DNA of 64,000 nucleotides from Dermatobacter hominis (GCF_020715685.1 NZ_CP085840.1:2294001-2358000), one strand, 5' to 3'; numbered from the stretch's first letter, positions 18,389-29,865 are shown. A program made the numbers and translations. The notes: a model not told the origin generated them from the letters alone.

Positions 18389-19675
18389 TCAGCCGTCGGG
18401 CGGGTCGTCCTCGTCCCAGCCGACGATGAGCCGCGACGCCCGGTCGTAGGTGAAGTAGTTCCACGCCCAGTTGACGATCACGTTCACCCGGTTGCGGAAC
18501 CCGATCAGCATGATCAGGTGGAGGCCCAGCCAGGCCAGCCAGCCGAGGGGCCCGGAGAAGCGGAGGTTCCCGGGCAGCTGTGCGACGGCGTCGTGGCGAC
18601 CGACGGTGGCCATCGTGCCCTTGTCGAAGTAGTGGAACGGCTCGAGCGGCCGGCCCTCGATCTCGGCGATCAGGTTCTTCGCGACGAGCCGTCCGCCCTG
18701 CATGGCGACCGGTGCCAGCTGCGGCAGGAGCTCGCCGTCCCGGTCGATCGAGGCGGCGAGGTCGCCGATCACCGCGACCTCGGGGTGATCGGGGATCCGG
18801 AGCTGGTGGTCGACCACGATCCGCCCGCCGCGCGTCAGCGAGTCGTCGCCCAGCTGGCCGCGGACGATCTCGGCCAGCGGGCTCGCCTTGATGCCGGCGG
18901 TCCACACGAGGGTGCTGCAGGGGATGCGCGACCCGTCGCCGAGCTCGACGACCTTGCCGTCGGTCCCGGCGACGCTCTGGCCGAACACCGTCTCGACGCC
19001 GAGCGACGCCAGCGTGCGGGCGGCGCGGGTGGAGAGCTTCGGGTGGAACTGGGCGAGCACCCGGTCGCCGGGCTCGACGATGACGACGCGAGCGCGACGC
19101 ACGTCGAGGTTGGGGAAGTCGCCGCCGAGGACGTTGCGGTAGAGCTCCGCGATCCCGCCGGCGAGCTCGACGCCGGTCGGGCCGCCGCCGGCGATCACGA
19201 CGTCGAGGACCCCCTCGTCGATCAGCGACGGGTCGACCGACGCGCGCTCGTACTGGCGGAGGATGTGCTGCCGCAGCCGGAGCGCGTCGTCGAGGCTCTT
19301 GAGCCCGAAGCCGTGCTCCTCCACCCCGGGGACGCCGAAGGTGTTGGTCACCGCCCCGGCGGCGAGGACGAGCCGGTCGTACGAGATGGGCGGGCCGTCC
19401 TGGAGCAGCAGGCGCCGGTCGTCGAGCTCGATGTCGACGACCCGGCCGAGGCGGACGTTGACGTTCTTCAGCTTGCGGACGATGCCGCGGACGGGGGCGG
19501 CGATGTCGTCGCCGTCGAGGCCGGCGGTCGCCACCTGGTAGAGCAGCGGCTGGAAGGTGTGGAAGTTGTTGGCGTCGACGAGCACCACGTCGACCGGGGC
19601 GTCGGCGAGCGCCTTGACGAGCTCGAGGCCACCGAAGCCGGCTCCGACGATGACGATCCTCCGGCGACGTTCCAC
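18389..19675 (-). CDS. ndh: type II NADH dehydrogenase (NAD(P)/FAD-dependent oxidoreductase)
   Basis: A membrane-associated, non-proton-pumping NADH:quinone oxidoreductase of 428 residues. The FAD-binding GxGxxG lies at the N terminus ([17 protein letters not shown]), followed by [17 protein letters not shown], a strong NDH-2 mark. The second nucleotide fold is [20 protein letters not shown]. The FAD-contacting EVAVIGDLA and [13 protein letters not shown] come later. The C-terminal hydrophobic segment ([15 protein letters not shown]) is the membrane anchor. It starts at GTG 19675, divergent from guaB. Confidence 0.93.
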   Translation of the reverse strand: MERRRRIVIVGAGFGGLELVKALADAPVDVVLVDANNFHTFQPLLYQVATAGLDGDDIAAPVRGIVRKLKNVNVRLGRVVDIELDDRRLLLQDGPPISYDRLVLAAGAVTNTFGVPGVEEHGFGLKSLDDALRLRQHILRQYERASVDPSLIDEGVLDVVIAGGGPTGVELAGGIAELYRNVLGGDFPNLDVRRARVVIVEPGDRVLAQFHPKLSTRAARTLASLGVETVFGQSVAGTDGKVVELGDGSRIPCSTLVWTAGIKASPLAEIVRGQLGDDSLTRGGRIVVDHQLRIPDHPEVAVIGDLAASIDRDGELLPQLAPVAMQGGRLVAKNLIAEIEGRPLEPFHYFDKGTMATVGRHDAVAQLPGNLRFSGPLGWLAWLGLHLIMLIGFRNRVNVIVNWAWNYFTYDRASRLIVGWDEDDPPDG

Positions 19676-19732
19676 GGCCCCACGCTACCGAGCGTCGCCG
19701 GCGCCGGGGACCCCGGTTCCCGAGGGGAGTAG

Positions 19733-21256
<1,524 letters not shown>

Positions 21257-21257
21257 C

Positions 21258-21299
21258 CGGGATATAGGGGTGCACAGCGACAAACCTTGTCGCGATCCC
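21258..21299 (-). repeat. 42-bp intergenic repeat, copy B
   Basis: The second copy of the repeat, in inverted orientation relative to copies A and C. It begins two bases after the guaB stop codon and lies between the convergent guaB and Nudix genes. The core TGTGCACCCCTATATC is intact. In this copy the 5' hairpin is longer (CGACAA, 3-nt loop, TTGTCG). A TTTCT tract just outside it is shared with copy C. Confidence 0.9.
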
Positions 21300-21334
21300 G
21301 ACCCGAGAAATCGAGCGCGCGGAGGTCGGCGGCC

Positions 21335-22087
21335 TCAGACCACGTCGTCGGTCTCGCCGGGCAGGCGGAAGCCGGGCGGCACGTCCCGAGCCGGGTCCAT
21401 GTCGATCAGCGTGCCCGGGTCGGTCCCCGTGAGGCGGGCGAGCAACTGCCGGAGCATCGCCGCGGTCGCCCCCCACACCGTGTCGCCCTCGAGGTCGAAG
21501 AAGTAGATCGGGCGCGACGTCGGGCCCTCGCCCCACCGCTCCTCGCGGAACACCCCGTCGGCCGTGAGCTCCGACAGCGGCACGTGCAGGACGCGGTCGA
21601 CCTCGGCGTCGTTCGGGCGCAGCTCCGGCACACGTGAGACCAGGCCGACGACCGGGACGATGTACGCCCGGCGGGTCACGGTCGTGAGGTGGTCGAGCTC
21701 GCCGAGCGGCTCCACCAGCGCCGGGTCGAGCGCGATCTCCTCGTTGGCCTCCCGCAGCGCCGCGGTGAGCGCGTCCTCGCCCGGTTCGGCCCGGCCACCG
21801 GGGAAGCTGACCTCGCCGCGGTGGGTGCGCAGGTTCCAGCTGCGGCGGGTCAGCACGACGTGGAGCTCGCCGTCGAGGTCGTAGAGCGGCACCAGCACGG
21901 CCGACGGCTCGGCGCCGTCGGTCGCCACGGGCGAGGCGAGGCCCTTGCGGTCCTGCGGGTACACGGCGCGGACCCGGTCCGGGAGGATGAGCCGGTCCGC
22001 CGGATCGAGCTCGGCCCAGGGCGCGGGGCGGCCCGGGGTCCAGATCTCCGGGCGTGGGATCTTCTGGGGACCGCCTCGGCCGGCCAC
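21335..22087 (-). CDS. Nudix hydrolase, CoA pyrophosphatase-like
   Basis: A hydrolase of about 250 residues, most like NudL/CoA diphosphatases, which cleave CoA or its derivatives. The Nudix box is GGRAEPGEDALTAALREANEE. It is preceded by the CoA-type LTRRSWNLRTHRGEVSFPG. The N-terminal 60 residues are family-specific. The start is uncertain: there is no ATG, GTG 22087 is the closest standard codon, and an in-frame CTG at 22108 overlaps the stop of the upstream 53-residue gene (CTGA). The frame is open further upstream, but that part is already used by the small gene. Confidence 0.85.
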   Translation of the reverse strand: MAGRGGPQKIPRPEIWTPGRPAPWAELDPADRLILPDRVRAVYPQDRKGLASPVATDGAEPSAVLVPLYDLDGELHVVLTRRSWNLRTHRGEVSFPGGRAEPGEDALTAALREANEEIALDPALVEPLGELDHLTTVTRRAYIVPVVGLVSRVPELRPNDAEVDRVLHVPLSELTADGVFREERWGEGPTSRPIYFFDLEGDTVWGATAAMLRQLLARLTGTDPGTLIDMDPARDVPPGFRLPGETDDVV

Positions 22088-22104
22088 GACGACGGGTGCG
22101 ACCG

Positions 22105-22266
22105 TCAGGCCGGCGCGGACGTCGCCTCGACGAGCTGCTCGAGCAGGTCGCGCAGACCGTGCGTCTTCAGGTTGCTCATCGTCCGACCCGGGGTCTCGTC
22201 GCCCTTCTCCCACTCCATCCAGTACTGCAGCAGCTTGGCGGGATCGGGGGCGGGACGGTTCTCCAT
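22105..22266 (-). CDS. small conserved protein, 53 residues
   Basis: A short acidic, helical protein starting at ATG 22266. The sequence runs PDPAKLLQYWMEWEKGDETP then TMSNLKTHGLRDLLEQLVE. The W-M-E-W-E-K-G-D-E-T-P-G pattern resembles small actinobacterial proteins of unknown function that I have seen near core genes. It has no signal peptide or membrane segment. Its end lies within 20 bp of the Nudix gene, so the two are probably co-transcribed. Confidence 0.7.
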   Translation of the reverse strand: MENRPAPDPAKLLQYWMEWEKGDETPGRTMSNLKTHGLRDLLEQLVEATSAPA

Positions 22267-22372
22267 GCGCCGGAGCCTACGGCGTCGGGGCGCCGGGGCG
22301 AGCGGGGCGGCGGGGCGGCGGGGCGAACAGGGACCCTCGCCCGCGGGGGCCCGCTGGGGTGGGGCGGCGACC

Positions 22373-22386
22373 GGGGAGTCGTCCCC
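22373..22386. promoter_or_regulatory. palindrome upstream of the first lipoprotein gene
   Basis: A perfect inverted repeat, GGGGA-gtcg-TCCCC, lies 59 bp before the start of the lipoprotein gene at 22446. The same GGGA-GTCG-TCCC palindrome lies 58 bp before the paralogous gene at 24385. The flanking 50 or so bases are also alike, including GACCCGGCC and GCGCGA. This suggests a shared operator or promoter element, or a recent duplication. Confidence 0.55.
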
Positions 22387-22445
22387 CGTGACCCGGCCGG
22401 CGACCCGGCGCGAGGATGACGGCAGGAGGGTGAAGGGAGGCTCAC

Positions 22446-22964
22446 ATGCGCCGCACCACCGTGCTGACCGCCGTCGCGGCGGCCCTCGTGCTGCTCGCGG
22501 GGTGCACCTCGGCTCCGGCCACGGGCACGACCGCACCGCTGTACGACGCCGCCGACGGCAAGGGCGTCTTCGTCGGCCGGTTCGGCGCCGCGCCGCCGGC
22601 CGACGCCACGATCGACCTGCGGCTCGTGGGCGGCATCGTCGGCGCGACGTGGTGCGTCGACATCTCCGTCTTCGACGGCGAGGGACCGTGGTTCCCGCCG
22701 GCGGCGACGATCGGCCACCTGACCGCCTGCCAGTTGATCCCCGTGGTCGCCGGCGACGCGACGATCACGCTCGGCCCCCTCGGGCCGGCGTGGGACGAGC
22801 TGGTGAACGGCCCGCTCGAGGGCCGATGGTTCTGGGCGCAGGTGAGCGTCCACATCCCGCCCGAGACGCCGGTCGTGCTGGCCGGCGTGCGGGGCATCAC
22901 CGTCGCCGGCGTGACCACCCAGCACGCGTGCCGGGTGAACCCTGGCGTCATCTACGTCTGCTGA
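22446..22964 (+). CDS. putative lipoprotein, paralogue 1
   Basis: A 172-residue exported lipoprotein of unknown function. The signal sequence ends in a lipobox, LLAGC, with the lipidated Cys at about residue 20. A strong ribosome binding site (GGGAGG) precedes ATG 22446. The mature part is a small beta-rich domain with four further cysteines (TWCVDI, TACQLI, HACRVN, and the last residue), all matched in the paralogue at 23864-24385, which suggests two disulfides. The best-conserved block is VAGDATITLGPLGPAWDELV. Confidence 0.82.
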   Translation: MRRTTVLTAVAAALVLLAGCTSAPATGTTAPLYDAADGKGVFVGRFGAAPPADATIDLRLVGGIVGATWCVDISVFDGEGPWFPPAATIGHLTACQLIPVVAGDATITLGPLGPAWDELVNGPLEGRWFWAQVSVHIPPETPVVLAGVRGITVAGVTTQHACRVNPGVIYVC

Positions 22965-23008
22965 GCGATCCCCACCGGGGCCCGGACGCCGCTCGCTACG
23001 GTGCGTCG

Positions 23009-23848
23009 ATGGCCACGGACCCGGCACGTCGACTCTGGCAGGCGGCGGAGACCGTCCACGCCGTCACCTACTTCCACCCCGCGGCGCTCGCGGCGATCGC
23101 CGACGCGGGGGCCAGGGGCTTCTGGATGGGCTACTTCGCGGCCCGCATGGCGCCGCTCGGGCCGATCGGCCCGTCCACGGCCACGGCGGTGTGCTGCAAC
23201 TTCTCCCCGGCCCGCACGACGCGGGCGCTGCCCGACGCCTGGTCGTTCGTGTCGCCCGCCGACGCGCTCGCCGCCCGGTCGCGAGGTGCGGTCGCGGCGT
23301 TGACCGACTGCGGTCTCGAGGCCGAGGGCGCGGCCGCCGCCGCAGCGGCGCTGGAACCGATCGTCGCCGGGCTCGACCCGTCGGGGCGTCCGCTCGGCGG
23401 GGCCAACCTCGACGTCGAGCTCCCCGCCGAGCCGATCGCCCGGCTGTGGCAGCTCTGCACGACGCTGCGAGAGCACCGCGGCGACGGCCACGTCGCCCTG
23501 CTCGTCGGCGCCGACCTCGACGGCTGCGAGGTCGACGTGCTCGCCACCGCCGCGAGCGGGATGGACGCGATGATCCTCCGCGACACCCGGGCGTGGACGC
23601 ACGACGAGTGGGCGGCGGCCGCCGCCCGGCTCGCCGACCGTGACCTGGTCACGACCGACGGCGGCCTCACCGACGCCGGCCGGGCGCTGCACGTCGACAT
23701 CGAGCGTCGCACCGATGCGCTGGCCACCCGCTCCTACGAGGGCCACGACCTGGCGGCCACCACCGACGCCCTCCGCCCGCTGGCCCGCACCGTGGCGGCG
23801 GCCGGCGTGCTGCCCTTCCCGAACCCGATGGGCCTGCGCGAGGGCTGA
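23009..23848 (+). CDS. SCO6745 family protein (SalK-like)
   Basis: A 279-residue actinobacterial protein of unknown biochemical role. The N terminus carries the family signature: ARRLWQAAETVHAVTYFHPA, then RGFWMGYFAARMAPLGPIGP and FNFxP-like CCNFSPART. The C-terminal half is a winged-helix-like region (WTHDEWAAAAARLADRDLV, then TDAGRALHVDIERRTD), as in MarR-type folds. No signal peptide is present. The start is ATG 23009. It lies between two paralogous lipoprotein genes, co-directional with the first. Confidence 0.85.
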   Translation: MATDPARRLWQAAETVHAVTYFHPAALAAIADAGARGFWMGYFAARMAPLGPIGPSTATAVCCNFSPARTTRALPDAWSFVSPADALAARSRGAVAALTDCGLEAEGAAAAAAALEPIVAGLDPSGRPLGGANLDVELPAEPIARLWQLCTTLREHRGDGHVALLVGADLDGCEVDVLATAASGMDAMILRDTRAWTHDEWAAAAARLADRDLVTTDGGLTDAGRALHVDIERRTDALATRSYEGHDLAATTDALRPLARTVAAAGVLPFPNPMGLREG

Positions 23849-23863
23849 ACCCGTCGGAGCGCC

Positions 23864-24385
23864 TCAGCAGAGGTCGACGATGCCGCCGGGTCCGAGGCAC
23901 CCCCGACCGGCCGGGACGCCGTCGAGGCGCAGCCCGAGCACGCCGGTCACCCCGAGGCTCGCGTCGGGTGGCACCAGCACGGAGACCCGGGCGTCGTACC
24001 ACCGGCCGGCGATCGGTCCGTGTACCAGCTCGTCCCAGTCCACCGCGAGCGGCCCGAGGGCGATCGTGACGTCGCCCGCCACGACCGGCACCTGCTCGCA
24101 CGCGGTCAGCCGTCCCGCCGGGTCCGAGCCGCCGTACCAGGGCGGTGGAGTGTCGCGCACCCGGACCTCGACGCACCACGTCATGCCGACGGCGACGCCG
24201 ATCGAACGGAGCTCGACCGTCGCCTCGGTCGGGGCCGTGGCACCGAGCTGGCCCACCAGCCACTGGCCGCTCCCGTCGGCCGGTCCCAGGAGCACGGTGC
24301 TGCCCGTGGGGGGCGCCGTCCCGCATCCCGTGACGGCCATCGCCGTCACCATCACCGCCGCCGCCACGATCCACGTCCGTCGCAT
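23864..24385 (-). CDS. putative lipoprotein, paralogue 2
   Basis: A 173-residue lipoprotein, clearly homologous to the one at 22446 but on the other strand. It has a lipobox AVTGC and the same four later cysteines (TWCVEV, TACEQV, RGCLGP, and the last residue). VAGDVTIALGP and WDELVHGPIAGRW match the paralogue closely. The start is ATG 24385. The 5' region shares the GGGA-N4-TCCC palindrome with paralogue 1. The function is unknown; the pair may bind a ligand outside the cell. Confidence 0.82.
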   Translation of the reverse strand: MRRTWIVAAAVMVTAMAVTGCGTAPPTGSTVLLGPADGSGQWLVGQLGATAPTEATVELRSIGVAVGMTWCVEVRVRDTPPPWYGGSDPAGRLTACEQVPVVAGDVTIALGPLAVDWDELVHGPIAGRWYDARVSVLVPPDASLGVTGVLGLRLDGVPAGRGCLGPGGIVDLC

Positions 24386-24443
24386 CGCGACCCCCTTCTC
24401 GTGCCTGTCGTCACCGTCGCGCCGACGCCGGGCCGGGTCCATG

Positions 24444-24455
24444 GGGACGACTCCC
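24444..24455. promoter_or_regulatory. palindrome upstream of the second lipoprotein gene
   Basis: GGGA-N4-TCCC inverted repeat 58 bp before the ATG at 24385. It is the counterpart of the palindrome at 22373-22386, at almost the same distance from its gene, and the sequence around it is conserved as well. Confidence 0.55.
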
Positions 24456-24493
24456 GGTCGGTCCGCCGACCACCGGGCGAATTTTCTGTGGTG

Positions 24494-24535
24494 CGGATCA
24501 CGACAAGGGATGTGCGTGTGCACCCCTATATCTCG
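24494..24535 (+). repeat. 42-bp intergenic repeat, copy C
   Basis: The third copy, in the same orientation as copy A. It lies between the second lipoprotein gene and the groEL terminator. The core TGTGCACCCCTATATC is intact. Three adjacent changes in the 5' half destroy the CGACA/TGTCG hairpin seen in copies A and B, so the shared feature is DNA sequence and not RNA structure. An ATTTTCT tract lies just outside, as near copy B. Confidence 0.9.
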
Positions 24536-24545
24536 TGGTGGACGC

Positions 24546-24580
24546 GACGAGGCCCCGGCCGCAAGGGCCGGGGCCTCGTC
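24546..24580 (-). terminator. strong hairpin downstream of groEL
   Basis: A perfect 15-bp stem (arms 24546-24560 and 24566-24580, containing GAGGCCCCGGCC) with a 5-nt loop, located 24 bp beyond the groEL stop codon. No U tract follows, which is common in high-GC actinobacteria. It should end groES-groEL transcription. Confidence 0.8.
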
Positions 24581-24604
24581 GAACACACCATCAGGTGCGG
24601 GACG

Positions 24605-26263
<1,659 letters not shown>

Positions 26264-26292
26264 TCAGTCGTTCGGTTCGCGTGCTCAGGTCG

Positions 26293-26580
26293 TCACTTGA
26301 CGATGGCGAGGATGTCCCGACCGGAGAGGATCAGCACGTCCTCGCCGTCCTGGGAGACCTCGGTGCCGCCGTACTTCGAGTAGACGACGGTGTCGCCGAC
26401 GGCGATGTCGAGCGGGATCAGCTCGCCCGAGTCGGAGCGGCGGCCCGGGCCGACGGCCAGGACCTCTCCCTGCTGGGGCTTCTCCTTGGCGGTGTCGGGG
26501 ATGACCAGCCCGCTGGCGGTCTTCTCCTCGGCCTCGGCGGGCCGGACGACGATGCGATCCTCGAGGGGCTGCAGGCTCAT
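26293..26580 (-). CDS. groES: co-chaperonin GroES (10 kDa)
   Basis: The seven-fold lid of the GroEL chamber, 95 residues. It starts [20 protein letters not shown]. The mobile loop is [17 protein letters not shown], and [14 protein letters not shown] and [12 protein letters not shown] complete the fold. ATG 26580 is the start. CIRCE elements lie 37-102 bp upstream, so it is expected to be repressed by HrcA. Confidence 0.98.
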   Translation of the reverse strand: MSLQPLEDRIVVRPAEAEEKTASGLVIPDTAKEKPQQGEVLAVGPGRRSDSGELIPLDIAVGDTVVYSKYGGTEVSQDGEDVLILSGRDILAIVK

Positions 26581-26616
26581 TGGTGCTGTTCCTCCGTTGG
26601 CAGAGCACGGTGCGAC

Positions 26617-26635
26617 GAGTGCCCGGTTAGCACTC
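26617..26635. promoter_or_regulatory. partial CIRCE-like inverted repeat
   Basis: GAGTGC and GCACTC half-sites separated by 7 nt, with a full TTAGCACTC half-site at 26627-26635. It lies between the complete CIRCE and groES. It may be a second, weaker HrcA site. A possible -10 (TAACCG, 26624-26629) and -35 (TTGGCA, 26648-26653) of the groES promoter read leftward across this region with an 18-nt spacer. Confidence 0.5.
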
Positions 26636-26655
26636 GCATGTGGCGACTGCCAACG

Positions 26656-26682
26656 GTAGCACTCTCCATCGGCGAGTGCTAA
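26656..26682. promoter_or_regulatory. CIRCE operator (HrcA binding site)
   Basis: GTAGCACTC-N9-GAGTGCTAA, differing from the consensus TTAGCACTC-N9-GAGTGCTAA at one base. It lies upstream of groES and on the promoter side. CIRCE is bound by the heat-shock repressor HrcA, so groES-groEL should rise on heat shock. Confidence 0.93.
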
Positions 26683-26769
26683 CGGTCCGGGGGACGAGCT
26701 GCGAACCGGGGCGTCGCGCCCGGCAGCCCGCTCAGGATCGCCGGGTCTGCGAGGGACCCTGACGCACGG

Positions 26770-26790
26770 GGATCCTGGCCCGCAGGATCC
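26770..26790 (-). terminator. hairpin downstream of the TetR gene
   Basis: A perfect inverted repeat, GGATCCTG-gcccg-CAGGATCC, 14 bp beyond the stop of the TetR-family gene. It probably separates that gene from the groES control region. Confidence 0.6.
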
Positions 26791-26804
26791 TGGGTCGGGC
26801 GGGA

Positions 26805-27377
26805 TCAGGCCTGCGGCGAGTAGCCGCGCACGAAGCGCTCGACGACCTCGTCGACGAACGGCTCGTCGATCCCCTCGCCGTCGACGAGCGCGACCGCCAG
26901 CACGGGACCGATCAGCAGCAGGCCGGCGCGCTCGGGGTCCTTCAGCACGACGGGGTCGAGCACGCCCTCGTCGACGCAGCGCCGAAACACCTCGGTCACG
27001 AGGTCCTGCTGCTGGACCTTCATCTCCTCGTTGAGGTGGGCCATCGCGTCGGACTGCGTCTTGAGCAGGATCATCGCCGGCAGGAGGCGCTGCCAGCGCG
27101 GGTCGGCGAGCGAGCGCGCCATCTGCTGCGCCATGTCCCGCAGCGCGTCCACGGCGGCGAGGTCCTCGGCGGCGGGCTCGAGGGCGGGCATGCAGTCGGC
27201 GAACACGTCGGCGACGAGGTCGTCGCGGTTCTTCCAGTGGCGGTAGACGGTCGACTTGGCGACGCCGGAGCGGGCGACGACGGCGTCGACGGTCAGGCCG
27301 TCGGGTCCGAGCTCGACCAGCAGGTCGCGCGCCGCGTCCATCACGGCGGCGTGCGACCGGGCGACTCGAGGATCCAT
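26805..27377 (-). CDS. TetR/AcrR family transcriptional regulator
   Basis: A 190-residue repressor. The N-terminal helix-turn-helix is clear: [20 protein letters not shown], then [20 protein letters not shown]. The remainder is the helical ligand-binding and dimer domain (family TetR_C). ATG 27377 is preferred to an upstream extension, because it puts the helix-turn-helix about 10 residues from the start. It is divergent from an MFS exporter gene, and a perfect 8-bp palindrome lies between them. It probably represses that gene and itself until an exported compound binds. Confidence 0.92.
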   Translation of the reverse strand: MDPRVARSHAAVMDAARDLLVELGPDGLTVDAVVARSGVAKSTVYRHWKNRDDLVADVFADCMPALEPAAEDLAAVDALRDMAQQMARSLADPRWQRLLPAMILLKTQSDAMAHLNEEMKVQQQDLVTEVFRRCVDEGVLDPVVLKDPERAGLLLIGPVLAVALVDGEGIDEPFVDEVVERFVRGYSPQA

Positions 27378-27468
27378 CCGGGAGCAGACGCTAGTGGTCG
27401 CTGCTGCCGTCGACGGCGTCGGGCGTGACAAGGGTCTCCTCACCTCGGGCTTGCATCTCGTCGATGTA

Positions 27469-27493
27469 ACGATACGCTACCGTCTCGTATCGT
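27469..27493. promoter_or_regulatory. TetR operator palindrome
   Basis: A perfect inverted repeat, ACGATACG-N9-CGTATCGT, between the divergent TetR gene (start 27377) and the MFS gene (start 27581). The size and spacing fit a TetR-family dimer site controlling both genes. Confidence 0.75.
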
Positions 27494-27580
27494 AAGTGCC
27501 AAGTCGCCACCCCCGACGACGGCCGAGACCCCACCCCCTGCCAGCTGCCCTCCGGGCCCGCCACCCGACTGGAGACCGTC

Positions 27581-29221
27581 GTGTCGTCACCCCCCACCCC
27601 CCACGCAGAGCCGCACGGCGAGCTCCTGCTCCCCGAGGACCCCGTCGTCGACGCCCGGAAGCGCCGCTGGATCCTGATCGCCATGTGCACCGCGCTCGTC
27701 GCGGTCGTCGCCTCCGTATCGGGCCTCAACGTCGCCCAGCAGGGCCTCGCGACCGACCTCGGCGCGAGCCAGAGCCAGCTGCTCTGGATCATCAACGGCT
27801 ACACGATCGCCCTCGCCGCCCTGCTCCTCCCGATCGGCGCCATCGGCGACCGGTGGGGCCGGAAGTGGGTGCTGATGAGCGGGCTCGTGCTCTTCTCGCT
27901 CGCCAGCCTCGCGTCGTCGCAGGCGACGTCGGTGGGCATGCTGATGGGCTTCCGCATCGCCGCCGGCGTGGGCGCGGCGATGATCATGCCGGTCACGCTG
28001 TCGGTCATCACCTCGAGCTTCCCGCCCGAGGAGCGCGACAACGCGGTCGGCGTGTGGGCCGGCTTCGCCGGGGCCGGCGGCATCCTCGGCCTCATCATCT
28101 CGTCGATCATCGTCGACAACTTCACGTGGCCCTGGGTCTTCGCCATGCCGGTCGTCATGGCCGTCATCGCCCTCGGCATCGCCGCCTACGCCGTGCCCCA
28201 CTCGCGGGAGCACCACGAGGGGCGCTTCGACGTGGTCGGCTCGGTCCTCTCCGCGCTGTCCGTCGGCGGCCTCGTCCTCGGCATCCACGAGGGCCCCGAG
28301 GCCGGCTGGACCTCGCCCGTCGCGCTGGGCGGCCTGGTCGTCGGCGTGGTCGCCGTCCTCACGTTCGTGTGGTGGGAGCTCCGCCAGGAGCACCCGCTGC
28401 TGCAGATCAAGGTCTTCCGCAACCGCACGCTGACGGCCGGCTCGGTCAACCTGCTCGTCGTCTTCGGCGTGATGGGCGGCCTGTTCCTGGTGCTCGTCCA
28501 GTTCATGCAGGCGGTGCTCGGGTACTCGGCCATCAAGGCGTCGCTGAGCCTGCTGCCGATGGCGGCGATCATGATGCCGCTGTCGGCGATGGCGCCCCGG
28601 ATCGCGTCGCGGGTCGGCCTGCGCCGCATGCTCACCGGCGGCACCCTGCTGGTCGCCGGAGGCCTGGCGCTCATGGCCCTGCTCGCGGACGCCGACGGCG
28701 GCTACTGGACGATCATCCCCGGCCTGTTCCTCCTCTCGATCGGCATCGGCTGCGTCATGACCCCGGGCACGGCGGCCATCACCGGATCGCTGCCGGTCGA
28801 GGAGCAGGGCGTCGCGTCGGCGCTCAACGACACGACCCGTGAGGTCGGTACGACCATCGGCGTCGCGCTGATCGGCTCGATCCTGAGCTCCGGCTACTCG
28901 TCCGCCGTCGCCGGCACGGCCGACGGGCTCCCGGGCCAGGCCGCCGAGGCGGTCCGCGAGGGCATCGGCGGCGCGGTCGCCGTCTCCCAGCAGATGGGCG
29001 CCGCCGGCCAGGACGTCCTGCACTCCGCCCGGGTCGCCTTCGTCGACGGCTGGACCGCCTCGATGTGGGTCAGCGTCGGCCTGGCGCTCGCGGCTGCGGC
29101 GTTCGCGTTCTTCTGGACGCCGTCGCACGCCGAGGAGCTCGAGGCCCGGGCCGAGGCGCTCGAGGCCGCCGGGCTCGACGACGACGGCGCGCTGGAGCCC
29201 GTCGTGGTCGAGCGGGCCTGA
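27581..29221 (+). CDS. MFS multidrug exporter, DHA2 (EmrB/QacA) type
   Basis: A 546-residue transporter with 14 predicted membrane segments. It drives drug or small-molecule export by proton exchange. Family motifs include INGYTIALAALLLPIGAIGD followed by RWGRKWVL (motif A) and RIAAGVGAAMIMPVTLSVIT (motif C region). The cytoplasmic C terminus is acidic. It starts at GTG 27581 with GGAG 8 nt upstream. Control by the divergent TetR gene is inferred from the operator between them. The substrate is unknown. Confidence 0.93.
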   Translation: MSSPPTPHAEPHGELLLPEDPVVDARKRRWILIAMCTALVAVVASVSGLNVAQQGLATDLGASQSQLLWIINGYTIALAALLLPIGAIGDRWGRKWVLMSGLVLFSLASLASSQATSVGMLMGFRIAAGVGAAMIMPVTLSVITSSFPPEERDNAVGVWAGFAGAGGILGLIISSIIVDNFTWPWVFAMPVVMAVIALGIAAYAVPHSREHHEGRFDVVGSVLSALSVGGLVLGIHEGPEAGWTSPVALGGLVVGVVAVLTFVWWELRQEHPLLQIKVFRNRTLTAGSVNLLVVFGVMGGLFLVLVQFMQAVLGYSAIKASLSLLPMAAIMMPLSAMAPRIASRVGLRRMLTGGTLLVAGGLALMALLADADGGYWTIIPGLFLLSIGIGCVMTPGTAAITGSLPVEEQGVASALNDTTREVGTTIGVALIGSILSSGYSSAVAGTADGLPGQAAEAVREGIGGAVAVSQQMGAAGQDVLHSARVAFVDGWTASMWVSVGLALAAAAFAFFWTPSHAEELEARAEALEAAGLDDDGALEPVVVERA

Positions 29222-29357
29222 ACACCCGGCCTCCGGCCGCACACCCTCACCCCCCACCGCACCGGCGGGCGGGTCGGCACCCTCCCGGCCGATCCGCCCG
29301 CCGGCGCCGCGCCCGGGCCCGAATCCGCCGAGCTGCGCGCGGACCGCGGCCCGTACC

Positions 29358-29771
29358 GTGGGCGGCGTGGACGCACCGATCCTGCACCTGTCGATCCCCG
29401 TCGCCGACCTCGCCGCGGCCCGCGCCTTCTACGAGGGGGCGCTCGGATGCTCCGTCGGCCGCGTCCGCGACGACTGGCTCGACGTGTGGTTCTTCGGGCT
29501 GCAGCTCACGTTGCAGCAGCGCCCCGACGAGGTCCGCCCGACCGGCGAGCAGGGCGTGCGCCACTTCGGCGTGGTGCTGCCCGACGCCGCGGCGTTCGAG
29601 GACGTCGTCGACCGGCTCGACCGCGCCGACGTCGAGTGGCTGTCCCGACCGACGGTCCACCGGGCCGCAGAGCTCAGCGGCAAGGTCGGCGCCAAGGTGG
29701 CCGACCCGAGCGGCAACGTCGTCGAGATCAAGCACTACGAGGACCCGTCCGAGTTCCTGGCCACGGACTGA
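29358..29771 (+). CDS. VOC family protein (glyoxalase/dioxygenase superfamily)
   Basis: A 137-residue protein with two beta-alpha-beta-beta-beta units. LHLSIPVADLAAARAFYEGA is the usual start, and DPSGNVVEIKHYEDP is the usual end with the metal-binding Glu. It may be a glyoxalase, a dioxygenase or an antibiotic-binding protein; the sequence does not decide. The start is GTG 29358, with GTG 29367 also possible. It follows the MFS gene after 136 bp and ends before a convergent hairpin. Confidence 0.85.
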   Translation: MGGVDAPILHLSIPVADLAAARAFYEGALGCSVGRVRDDWLDVWFFGLQLTLQQRPDEVRPTGEQGVRHFGVVLPDAAAFEDVVDRLDRADVEWLSRPTVHRAAELSGKVGAKVADPSGNVVEIKHYEDPSEFLATD

Positions 29772-29783
29772 GCCCGCCGCCCG

Positions 29784-29841
29784 GCCCGCTCTGTTCCACC
29801 CGATCGACGTCACAGCGTCGACGAGGTGGAACAGAGCGGGC
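29784..29841. terminator. long bidirectional hairpin between convergent genes
   Basis: A perfect 17-bp outer stem (29784-29800 with 29825-29841, containing CTCTGTTCCACC) encloses a 3-nt symmetric loop and a second perfect stem, TCGACG-tcacag-CGTCGA. It lies between the VOC gene and the DUF2332-type gene, which converge. Confidence 0.75.
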
Positions 29842-29865
29842 CCGCGAGGGCGGCGCGAGGGCGGG

